64,000 nt of DNA, from positions 1 to 64,000 of the forward strand of contig DASZWD010000030.1 in the NCBI GenBank assembly GCA_035546775.1. Reading direction: 5' to 3'. This document shows positions 23,761 to 30,703 of the stretch, one piece after another; the stretch's first letter is position 1, and each line of letters begins with the position of its first letter. The position numbers and the translations under genes are program-made. This DNA is from Acidimicrobiales bacterium. Its GTDB lineage: Bacteria; Actinomycetota; Acidimicrobiia; Acidimicrobiales; JACCXE01. Below the pieces are notes generated by a model. That model was not told where the DNA came from, did not search any database, and was given only the letters and a program-made list of their open reading frames with translations.

Positions 23761-25923
23761 CTAGTTGATCAGCGGGTCGCGGGGGAGGCCGAGGATGCGC
23801 TCGCCGATCTGGTTGCGCTTGATCTCCGACGTGCCACCGGCGATCGACATCGCCCGGTGCAGCAGCACCAGCATGCTGGCGATCATGCCCTCGCCTTCGG
23901 TGAAGGCCGCGTTCTCACCGGCGAGCTCGCGCAGCATGTCGGCCGCGTCGTGGCCCTGCTCGGACAGCACGAGCTTGGTGATCGCACCTTCCGGACCGGG
24001 GCCGGACTCGAGGACGGCGCGGTTGACGCTGCGCATGTTGAGCGCGGCGAGCGCCTCGTTGGTCGACAGGTAGCGACCGATGCGCTCGACGCCGCCGGGC
24101 AGCCGATCCGGGTCGGCGTCGAAGGCCGGCAGGAGGGCGTCGCCGCCCATGCCGCCACCGCCGCCGCCCGAACCGATCGACACCGATTCGTTGCCGAGCG
24201 TGGCGCGGGCGACGGTCCAGCCGCCGTCCACCGGGCCCACGACGTCCTCGTCGGACACGAACACGTCGTTGAAGAAGACCTCGTTGAAGTCCGACGAACC
24301 CGTCGGCTGCTTCAGCGGACGGACCTCGACGCCCTCGGCGTGCATGTCGATGACCATCATCGTGATGCCGTCGTGCTTGGGCACGTCGGGATTGGTGCGC
24401 ACGGTGGCGAAGCCGTAGGACGACACGTGGGCACCCGACGTCCACACCTTCTGGCCGTTGACCAGCCAGCCGCCGTCGACCTTCGTCGCCTTGGTCTTGA
24501 CGCCGGCGGCGTCGGAACCCGCGTCGGGCTCGGAGAACAGCTGGCACCAGATGTACTTCTGCTTGAGCGCGTCCTCGACCCAGCGGCGCTTCTGATCCTC
24601 GTTGCCGTGCTGGATGATCGTGAGGATGTTCCAGGCCGTGATGCCGTATTGCGGCTTGCGGATGCCGGCCTTGCGGAACTCCTCGTCGATGACGAGCTGC
24701 TCGACGGGGCCGGCGTTGCGGCCGTAGGGCTTGGGCCAGTGCGGCTGGGCGTAGCCGTTGTCGACGAGGAAGTCGCGCTGCTCGTCGCCCGACAGCTTCA
24801 GTGCCTTCTCGACGAAGGCCTGCACCTCGGCGCGGATCTCCTCGCCCTTCTTGCCGAGATCGATCTTGCGGTTGAGCTTCACGCCGTTGCGGGTGAGGTC
24901 CACGACGGTCTGCTTGGCGTCGTTGGCGTCGACGATCGCCTCGAGGGCGGTGGCGCGGCGCATGTAGAGGTGGGCGTCGTGCTCCCAGGTGAAGCCGATG
25001 CCGCCGTGCACCTGCTGGTTGAGGTTGACGCACAGGTCAGCCGACGGCAGCGCCAGCGAGGCCGCCACCGCAGCCGCCAGGCTGAAGTCGTCGGCGCCGT
25101 CGCCCTGCGACTGCTGGATCGCCGCGTCCCACACCGCGGCGGTCGACAGCTCGGTGGCGACGGCCATGTTGGCGCAGTGGTGCTTGACGCCCTGGTAGGT
25201 GGCGATGACGCGACCGAACTGCACGCGCACCTTGGCGTACTCGGCGGCCATGTTCGTGGTCTCGCGGCAGATGCCGACGGCTTCGGCGGCGACGATGAGC
25301 CGCGCCAGGTCGATCAGCTTCTGGGCGCCGCGCAGCACGGTGGTGGCCGCTGCGTTGGTCAGCGTGACCTTCGACGCCGTGCGCGACGGGTCGATGTTGG
25401 CCGGCGTCTCGATCTTCACGCCCGGGTCGTGGGCGTCCACGATCAGGATCGACGTGTTGCTCTTGACGACGAGCACGTCGGCGAACCTGGCGCCGAGCAC
25501 CACGCCGGCGTCGCCGGTCGCCTTGCCGTCCTTCACCTTGACGTTGCCGCCGAGCGCCACCGCCCCCTTGAGCGTGCCGTCGGCGAGGCCGGGGAGGTAC
25601 TGCTTCTTCTGCGCCGGCTGTGCGGCGGCGTTGATGACGGCCGACGCGATCACCGTCGGGATGAACGGCCCCGGCACGAGGCCGCGGCCGAACTCCTCGG
25701 CGACGACGACGAGCTCTTCGAGGCCGTAGCCCGAGCCGCCGAACTTCTCCGGAATGTGCAGCCCCAGCCAGCCAAGGTTGGCGATCTCCGGCCACAATTC
25801 GGGCAGCGTCTCCTCGGCGCCGTCGACGAGCGCGCGGCAGGCAGCACGGGAGCCCTTCTTCTCCAGGAAGTCGTGGACGGTCTCGGCGAGGGCTTGATGG
25901 TCCTCAGTAATGGCGATCGACAT
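23761..25923 (-). CDS. Double-domain acyl-CoA dehydrogenase (fused FadE)
   Basis: 720 residues, twice the usual acyl-CoA dehydrogenase length. The first half (about 1-335) has the fold landmarks IPEKFGGSGYGLEELVVVAEE, FGRVIATYQGVKHHCANMA and NQQVHGGIGFTWEHDAHLYMR, but its central FAD segment is degenerate. The second half (about 370-720) carries intact PHWPKPYG, CQLFSEPDAGSDAAG, LVNGQKVWTSGAH and the C-terminal AGGTSEIKRNQIGERILGLP. The family pairs catalytic and structural FadE halves as heteromers in mycobacterial sterol degradation; here both sit in one chain. The ATG at 25923 has CATACT 7 nt upstream, so a leaderless start is likely. It converges with the enoyl-CoA hydratase across the hairpin. 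The substrate is unknown; a bulky or branched CoA ester is a guess from family context. Confidence 0.88.
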   Translation of the reverse strand: MSIAITEDHQALAETVHDFLEKKGSRAACRALVDGAEETLPELWPEIANLGWLGLHIPEKFGGSGYGLEELVVVAEEFGRGLVPGPFIPTVIASAVINAAAQPAQKKQYLPGLADGTLKGAVALGGNVKVKDGKATGDAGVVLGARFADVLVVKSNTSILIVDAHDPGVKIETPANIDPSRTASKVTLTNAAATTVLRGAQKLIDLARLIVAAEAVGICRETTNMAAEYAKVRVQFGRVIATYQGVKHHCANMAVATELSTAAVWDAAIQQSQGDGADDFSLAAAVAASLALPSADLCVNLNQQVHGGIGFTWEHDAHLYMRRATALEAIVDANDAKQTVVDLTRNGVKLNRKIDLGKKGEEIRAEVQAFVEKALKLSGDEQRDFLVDNGYAQPHWPKPYGRNAGPVEQLVIDEEFRKAGIRKPQYGITAWNILTIIQHGNEDQKRRWVEDALKQKYIWCQLFSEPDAGSDAAGVKTKATKVDGGWLVNGQKVWTSGAHVSSYGFATVRTNPDVPKHDGITMMVIDMHAEGVEVRPLKQPTGSSDFNEVFFNDVFVSDEDVVGPVDGGWTVARATLGNESVSIGSGGGGGGMGGDALLPAFDADPDRLPGGVERIGRYLSTNEALAALNMRSVNRAVLESGPGPEGAITKLVLSEQGHDAADMLRELAGENAAFTEGEGMIASMLVLLHRAMSIAGGTSEIKRNQIGERILGLPRDPLIN

Positions 25924-25989
25924 ACCCGCGAGTATGGTCGTTTTGGCCGTCCCGTGCAGGGTCGGCGCCCTGGGCGCCGCTGGCGGGTC

Positions 25990-26430
25990 TTAGGACGCGG
26001 TCGCCGGGTCTTCGCCGAAATCGGCGGCGTTCATGCGGGCCAGGGCGGCGTCGATCACCTTGATCTCGGCGAAGTTCATGCACGAAGTCGCCAGTGCCAC
26101 GGCGGCAGCGGCGTCCTCCGCCGCGTCCTCGGCCGTGCGACGGGCGCGCTCGGCTTCGGCCTCGTGCTGGTGCTCCGCCAGCTCAGCCTTCGTCTCGGCG
26201 ACCTGGTGGGCGAGGGCGTCCTTGGTTGCGTCCCACCACGCGCGGCTGGCGCTGGTGATGTCGCGCACGATCGACTCGAGATCGTCGACGCTCATTTTCA
26301 GGGCGGCTTCGATGTCGGTGCGACGCTCCTCGAGCGCGGCGCGGTTGGCCTTCATCGCCGCCGCGGTGGCGTTCTGGAACTTCGCGTTGTTCTCGGCCAG
26401 TTCGTGCAGCAGGTCGGGCATCGCCTTCAT
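25990..26430 (-). CDS. Small all-helical (phasin-like) protein under a DosR-type box
   Basis: This 146-residue protein is Ala/Glu-rich and almost certainly long-helical: LLHELAENNAKFQNATAAAM, ALEERRTDIEAALKM, then a coiled-coil-like KAELAEHQHEAEAERARRTA and a C-terminal helix NFAEIKVIDAALARM. Length and composition resemble phasins, the proteins coating polyhydroxyalkanoate granules, but I recognise no diagnostic motif. The start ATG 26430 has AAGGAG 8 nt upstream. A box (26509-26524) is centred 86.5 nt upstream, with CACGGT in the right place to start a leader of about 43 nt. Regulation by the hypoxia system is therefore inferred, and a granule or storage role in dormancy is only a suggestion. 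Confidence 0.65.
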   Translation of the reverse strand: MKAMPDLLHELAENNAKFQNATAAAMKANRAALEERRTDIEAALKMSVDDLESIVRDITSASRAWWDATKDALAHQVAETKAELAEHQHEAEAERARRTAEDAAEDAAAAVALATSCMNFAEIKVIDAALARMNAADFGEDPATAS

Positions 26431-26480
26431 GGTTCTCACTCCTTCGCGGCCGCTTGTGGGGCGGCAACCATCACCGCCCA

Positions 26481-26524
26481 ACCGTGAGCGCCGGGCGGCC
26501 CTCGGGGCAGGGCCGGAAGTCCTG
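26481..26524 (-). promoter_or_regulatory. DosR-type box B and -10 for the helical protein gene
   Basis: On the minus strand 26524-26509 reads CAGGACTTCCGGCCCT, 14 of 16 bases as in box F. CACGGT (26486-26481) begins 30.5 nt after the box centre, the same phasing as at the leaderless sites, so transcription should begin near 26474. The resulting leader carries an AAGGAG ribosome site. On the plus side the equivalent position (CGTTGT) is a poor -10, so control of the sugar transporter operon is not claimed. Confidence 0.58.
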
Positions 26525-26627
26525 CCGTTGTGCCCTATTGGCACGGCGTTGTCGGGCGAACACTCACTCGCAGCTCCGCGGGAGTGAGCGTGCCGACCCG
26601 GCACGCGTGTCTAGAAGAGGCATGTTC

Positions 26628-27842
26628 ATGAATTCAGCGATACGGCGGTTGTGTACCGCGTCGGTCGGCGTGGTCGCGGTTGCAGGCCTGCTGGCGGGTT
26701 GCGGTTCGAACAACAACAACAGCTCCAAGAGCAGCACCTCGACGACGGCGAAGAAGGTTTCGGTCTCGGCCACGTCCTTCACGCCCGACTTCAGCGTCAT
26801 GAAGCAGCTCACGTCCCTCGCCGCGCAGGGCAGCGGCAAGATCGGCGTGCTTCTGCCGGACACGGCGTCTTCGGCCCGCTACGTGGCCTTTGATGCGCCG
26901 CTGCTCGAGCGGGCGTTCAAAGCCGCCGGCCTCACGTCGGCTGACTTCAAGATCGACAACGCGCAGGGCAGCGCCGTCACGCAGCAGCAACAGGCCGAAG
27001 CTGACATCACCGAAGGCGCAACGGTCCTCCTGCTCGACCAGCTCGACAGCGGTAGCGCCGCGGCCATCGAGACCAACGCGCAGGCCCACGGCGTCAAGGT
27101 CATCGACTACGACCGCCTGACCAAGGGTGGTGTCGACGGGCGCTACTACGTGAGCTTCGACAACGTCACCGTCGGCAAGCTCATCGGCCAGGGCCTCGTG
27201 GACTGCATCTCCTCGTGGAACGTTGCCCAGCCCCAGGTGCTCGAACTCGACGGCGACCCGACGGACAACAACGCCACCCTGTTCGCTCAGGGCTACAACT
27301 CGGTCCTCCAGCCGAAGTTCGACAGCGGCACCTACGTCAAGGTGGCCGAGCCGGGCGGTACCTGGAACAACCAGACGGCACTGACGCTCTTCGAGCAGCA
27401 GTACACCGCCCACGCCAACATCAACGCGGTCGTCGCGGCCAACGATGGCCTCGGCAACGCCGTGATCTCGGCGCTCAAGACCCGCAACGTCCCGGCGAAG
27501 AAGATCCCCGTGACCGGCCAGGACGCGACGGCCCAGGGCATCCAGAATGTGCTGGCGGATTACCAGTGCGGTTCGGTGTACAAGCCGATCCAGGTCGAAG
27601 CCCAGGCAGCCGCCGCGATGGCGCTGTACCTGCGGGCGGGCCAGACGCCGCCGAAGGCGCTCGTCAACGGCACGACCCATGACCCGACGGCGAACAAGGA
27701 CGTCCCCTCGGTCCTGTTGACCCCGGTCTGGGTGACGAAGGCGAACATCAAGGCGACGGTGATCAAGGACGCGTTCCTCAAGGCATCCGAGATCTGCACG
27801 ACCGACACCGCCACCGCGTGCAAGGACGCAGGCATCTCCTGA
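26628..27842 (+). CDS. Sugar ABC transporter substrate-binding lipoprotein (XylF-like)
   Basis: 404 residues. A lipoprotein signal with lipobox VAGLLAGC (Cys near residue 24) precedes a Ser/Thr/Asn linker and a periplasmic-binding-protein type 1 fold: KIGVLLPDTASSARYVAFD, LLDQLDSGSAAAIE, VKVIDYDRL, VSFDNVTVGKLIGQGLVD, AANDGLGNAVISALK, IPVTGQDATAQGIQNV. The family binds xylose or related pentoses and hexoses outside the membrane. ATG 26628 is chosen over ATG 26622 because AGAGG sits 7 nt before it. Four late cysteines (QCGSVY, EICTTD, TACKDAG, plus VDCISS) could form disulfides. Its stop overlaps the ATPase start (TGATG), forming the first gene of a three-gene transporter operon. Confidence 0.9.
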   Translation: MNSAIRRLCTASVGVVAVAGLLAGCGSNNNNSSKSSTSTTAKKVSVSATSFTPDFSVMKQLTSLAAQGSGKIGVLLPDTASSARYVAFDAPLLERAFKAAGLTSADFKIDNAQGSAVTQQQQAEADITEGATVLLLDQLDSGSAAAIETNAQAHGVKVIDYDRLTKGGVDGRYYVSFDNVTVGKLIGQGLVDCISSWNVAQPQVLELDGDPTDNNATLFAQGYNSVLQPKFDSGTYVKVAEPGGTWNNQTALTLFEQQYTAHANINAVVAANDGLGNAVISALKTRNVPAKKIPVTGQDATAQGIQNVLADYQCGSVYKPIQVEAQAAAAMALYLRAGQTPPKALVNGTTHDPTANKDVPSVLLTPVWVTKANIKATVIKDAFLKASEICTTDTATACKDAGIS

Positions 27843-28588
27843 TGTCGGACCTCCTGCGCCTGCGCGGCATCAACAAAAGCTTTGGTGCCGTGCGGGCGCT
27901 GGCCGACGTCGATCTCGACGTACCCGCCGGCCAGCTCACCGCCCTGTGCGGTGACAACGGCGCCGGCAAGTCGGTGCTGATCAAGTGCGTCGCCGGGATT
28001 CACACCCCCGACAGCGGCGAGATCTACTGGAAGGACGAGCAGGTGCACATCCGCTCGCCCAAGGACGCGGCGGCCCTCGGCATCGAGACCGTGTACCAGG
28101 ACCTCGCATTGTGCGACAACCTCGACATCGTCCAGAACATGTTCCTCGGGCGTGAACGGTTGCGACACGGGCTGCTCGACGAGGAGAACATGGAGGCCGC
28201 CGCGCGCGACACCCTCACGAGTCTGGCGGTCACGACGGTGAAGTCGATCCGCCAGCCCGTGAAGTCACTTTCGGGCGGCCAGCGCCAATCCGTCGCCGTC
28301 GCCAAGGCGGCGATGTGGAACTCGCAACTCGTCATCATGGACGAGCCGACCGCGGCGCTGGGCGTGGCGCAAACGGCGATGGTGCTCGACTTGTTGCGCC
28401 GGCTCGTCGACAGCGGAGTGGCCGTCATCATGATCTCGCACAACATGAACGAGGTTCTGCGCGTCGCCGATCGCCTGGCGATTCTCTACCTCGGGCGGAT
28501 GGTGGCGGTCGGGCCGGTGGCCGACTTCGACCGCCAGATCATCGTCGACTACATGACGACCGGCACGACGACGAGGAGCGTGGCATGA
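27842..28588 (+). CDS. Sugar ABC transporter ATP-binding protein (single-domain XylG-like)
   Basis: 248 residues with one complete ABC cassette: Walker A GDNGAGKSVLIK (about 37-48), Q-loop YQDLAL, signature LSGGQRQSVAVAK, Walker B LVIMDEPTAALG with its catalytic Glu, and the switch His in IMISHNMNEV. Carbohydrate uptake transporters of the XylG/RbsA/MglA type usually have two fused cassettes in about 500 residues. This protein is the half-size form known in actinobacteria (FrcA-like) and would work as a homodimer. It is inserted between the binding protein and the permease with 1- and 4-base overlaps, so expression is coupled. Confidence 0.92.
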   Translation: MSDLLRLRGINKSFGAVRALADVDLDVPAGQLTALCGDNGAGKSVLIKCVAGIHTPDSGEIYWKDEQVHIRSPKDAAALGIETVYQDLALCDNLDIVQNMFLGRERLRHGLLDEENMEAAARDTLTSLAVTTVKSIRQPVKSLSGGQRQSVAVAKAAMWNSQLVIMDEPTAALGVAQTAMVLDLLRRLVDSGVAVIMISHNMNEVLRVADRLAILYLGRMVAVGPVADFDRQIIVDYMTTGTTTRSVA

Positions 28589-29823
28589 GCGTCGCCGCGG
28601 TGCCCAAGACCGAAGTGGCGACCGGCTCGCTGCGCGAGTACGTCGCGGCGTGGGTCGTGCGGGTGCGCGGCGGCGAAACGGGCATGCTGCCGGTGCTCGT
28701 CGGGCTCGTCCTGATCTCGACCATCTTCCAGTCGCTCAACTCGCACTTCCTGACCGCCGGCAACCTCGTGAACCTGCTGGTGCAAGGAGCGGTGTTCATG
28801 CTCCTGGCGATGGCCGAAGTGTTCGTCCTCCTGCTCGGCGAGATCGACCTGTCCGCGGGATTCGTGGCCGGACTCGGCGGCACGATCGCCGCCGAGCTGG
28901 TCAAGCAGGGCACCGGGTGGCCGTGGTGGGCCGCGATCGTGGTCGCCCTCGTGTGTTGCGCCGGCATCGGCGTCCTCCAGGGCACGATCATCACGCGGCT
29001 CAACCTGCCGGCGTTCGTGGTGACACTTGCCGGGTTGCTGGCGTGGCAAGGCGTGATGCTGTTCATTCTCGGTACCGGTGAAGGTCTCGTGCCCATCAAC
29101 AACCGCATGGTCAACAACTTCGCCAACGGTTACCTAAGCCCGTTGGCAGGGTGGCTCGTGCTCGCGGCCGTCTGCGCCGGCTTCGGAGCGACGACGTGGT
29201 TCCGCGACGCGCACCGTCGCGCCAGCGGACTCGTGGCTCCGCCCGTGAGCCTGACGGTGGCGAAGATCATCGCCGTCGTCGCGGCGGGCGTCGCCGTCGT
29301 CGTGATCTGCAACACCGACCGCGGGACCGTGTTCCGGTCGATCCGCGGTGTCCCGTGGGTCGTGTTGATCGTCCTCGGCGTTCTCGCCCTGTGGACCTTC
29401 GTGCTCGGGCGCACCAAGTTCGGTCGCTACATCTACGCCATCGGCGGCAGCCCCGAGGCGGCGCGCCGCGCCGGCATCAACCTCGCCCTTGTGCGCACGG
29501 CGGCGTTCGCCCTCGCGTCGATGACCGCCGGTGTCGCCGGCATCATCTATGCCTCGCGGTTGCGCTCCGTGTCGACCAACATCGCCGGCGGCGAATTGGT
29601 GCTGTACTCCGTCGCCGCGGCGGTGATCGGTGGTACGAGCCTCTTCGGCGGCCGCGGCCGGGCGCGCGACGCCGTTCTCGGCGGCGTCGTCATTGCCGCC
29701 ATCTCGAACGGCATGGGCCTGCAGCGCTACAGCACCGCCGCGCGGCTTGTCGTCACGGCCACGGTGCTCGTGGTCGCGGTCACGGTCGACGCGCTGGCTC
29801 GTCGGGGGAACGCGACACGGTGA
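28585..29823 (+). CDS. Sugar ABC transporter permease (XylH-like)
   Basis: 412 residues with about 10-11 hydrophobic segments in the pattern of the branched CUT2 permease family. MLLAMAEVFVLLLGEIDLSAGFVAGLGG holds the EIDLSAG motif typical of XylH/RbsC (about 70-97), and the C-terminal part has the family loop GRYIYAIGGSPEAARRAGIN followed by AVIGGTSLFGGRG. It forms the membrane channel for the XylF-bound sugar. ATG 28585 overlaps the ATPase stop by 4 bases (ATGA). Its 3' end overlaps the convergent acyl-carrier gene by 44 bases, so the two mRNAs are complementary there. Confidence 0.92.
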   Translation: MSVAAVPKTEVATGSLREYVAAWVVRVRGGETGMLPVLVGLVLISTIFQSLNSHFLTAGNLVNLLVQGAVFMLLAMAEVFVLLLGEIDLSAGFVAGLGGTIAAELVKQGTGWPWWAAIVVALVCCAGIGVLQGTIITRLNLPAFVVTLAGLLAWQGVMLFILGTGEGLVPINNRMVNNFANGYLSPLAGWLVLAAVCAGFGATTWFRDAHRRASGLVAPPVSLTVAKIIAVVAAGVAVVVICNTDRGTVFRSIRGVPWVVLIVLGVLALWTFVLGRTKFGRYIYAIGGSPEAARRAGINLALVRTAAFALASMTAGVAGIIYASRLRSVSTNIAGGELVLYSVAAAVIGGTSLFGGRGRARDAVLGGVVIAAISNGMGLQRYSTAARLVVTATVLVVAVTVDALARRGNATR

Positions 29824-30070
29824 GCGCCGGAGCCGCCGCAACCAGATACCGCACGAACCCGTCGATCGTCCCGAGCTTGGGGTAATCGCGCTCGGGCACG
29901 TCGATGCCGGTGCGTTCGTGCAAGTCGGTAATGAGCTGGAGGAAGTCCATCGAGTCGAGATCGAAGGTGTCCTGCAGCGGGGTGTCCGGTTCGACCTCGC
30001 TGAGGTCCAGTTCGGGGGCGATGCGCTGGAGTAGCTGCTCCAGCAACGCACGGGCTTCGGTCGTAGTCAC
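29780..30070 (-). CDS. Stand-alone acyl carrier protein
   Basis: 96 residues. The four-helix carrier pattern is clear: ARALLEQLLQRIAPELDLSEV, DTPLQDTFDLDSMDFLQLIT with the phosphopantetheine serine in the DSM triad (about residue 39), and DVPERDYPKLGTIDGFVRYL. It would carry acyl groups as a thioester after modification by a phosphopantetheinyl transferase. No synthase gene is adjacent, so it is an orphan carrier. GTG 30070 is chosen because the shared DosR-type box C is centred 42.5 nt upstream and GACACT ends 6 nt before the GTG. A longer start at 30112 would run into the box. It is divergent from the GNAT gene and overlaps the permease 3' end by 44 bases. Confidence 0.8.
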   Translation of the reverse strand: MTTTEARALLEQLLQRIAPELDLSEVEPDTPLQDTFDLDSMDFLQLITDLHERTGIDVPERDYPKLGTIDGFVRYLVAAAPALTVSRSPDEPARRP

Positions 30071-30104
30071 GATCCAAGTGTCAGCGCCGGGCGGTGGGCC
30101 CGGA

Positions 30105-30120
30105 AGAGGCAAAGGTCCCT
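30105..30120. promoter_or_regulatory. DosR-type box C, symmetric between acyl carrier and GNAT genes
   Basis: AGAGGCAAAGGTCCCT (minus strand AGGGACCTTTGCCTCT). The centre at 30112.5 is exactly 42.5 nt from the GTG at 30070 and 42.5 nt from the ATG at 30155. The -10 candidates are CACGCT on the plus side (30143-30148) and GACACT on the minus side (30082-30077), each ending 6 nt before its start codon. One box can therefore serve both leaderless promoters. Confidence 0.7.
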
Positions 30121-30154
30121 AGCCGCGTGGCATCGGGCCGTCCACGCTTGGCAG

Positions 30155-30703
30155 ATGGACGACGTGCGGCAGGTCGCGCTCGACGGCGGCCGCGCACTGC
30201 TCGTTCGCCCGGCGCACCGCGACGACGTTGCCGACCTCGAACACCTTTACGCCGGCCTCGACGTCGAGGACCGCTTCCGGCGCTTCTTCTCGGCGTACCG
30301 ACCCGATCGGGCGTTCTTCGAGCACATGGCCGACGCCGCCGCGCGGGGTGACGTCCAACTCGTGGCGGTGATCACGCAGCCGGATGGCCGCGACGAACTC
30401 GTGGGCGAGGCGGGCTACGCGGTGTTGCCGAACGGCGACGGTGAACTCGCGATCACGGTGGCCAAACCGTGGCGCGGGTGGCTCGGGCCGTTCTTGCTCG
30501 ACGCACTGGTCGAGGCGGCGGCCGCCCGCGGCATCCCGAACCTCGAAGCCGACGTGCTCGCCACCAACCAGCCGATGTTGGCGCTCACCCGCGCCCGGCG
30601 GGCCGTGCGCATGAAGGGCTGCGACTGGTCGATCGTGCGCACGCTGATCGCTACCGGCGCCGCCGCGCGCGCCGGCGGCGCTTGTGCACCGCGTCAGCCG
30701 TGA
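30155..30703 (+). CDS. GNAT-fold acetyltransferase
   Basis: 182 residues. The pattern ALLVRPAHRDDVADLEHLYAG at the N-terminus, RFFSAYRPDRAFFEHMADAA, then VGEAGYAVLPNGDGELAITV and KPWRGWLGPFLLDALVEAA (beta-4/alpha-3 acetyl-CoA pyrophosphate loop region, about 110-125) fits the GNAT family. The loop is a degenerate form of Q/RxxGxG/A. The arrangement resembles the catalytic domain of actinobacterial protein-lysine acetyltransferases of the Pat group (RxFF segments), but I see no regulatory domain. The start is fixed by CACGCT 6 nt upstream and box C 42.5 nt upstream. The last 53 bases overlap the convergent P-type ATPase. The substrate is not known; a target among DosR-type regulon proteins is possible. 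Confidence 0.78.
   Translation: MDDVRQVALDGGRALLVRPAHRDDVADLEHLYAGLDVEDRFRRFFSAYRPDRAFFEHMADAAARGDVQLVAVITQPDGRDELVGEAGYAVLPNGDGELAITVAKPWRGWLGPFLLDALVEAAAARGIPNLEADVLATNQPMLALTRARRAVRMKGCDWSIVRTLIATGAAARAGGACAPRQP

Noticed and set aside
25924-25989. AGGGTCGGCGCCCT upstream of fadE as another DosR-type box
   Set aside because: It is 14 not 16 bases long, lacks the GAC/TTCGG core and is in the wrong place for the fadE start at 25923.
23758-26487. A 909-codon plus-strand frame opposite fadE and the helical protein gene
   Set aside because: It spans two clear minus-strand genes and the intergenic terminator side, and shows no recognisable motif.
26509-26628. Box B as activator of the sugar ABC transporter operon
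   Set aside because: The phased -10 position on the plus side (CGTTGT) does not fit the nAnnnT pattern and the spacing to ATG 26628 is not standard.
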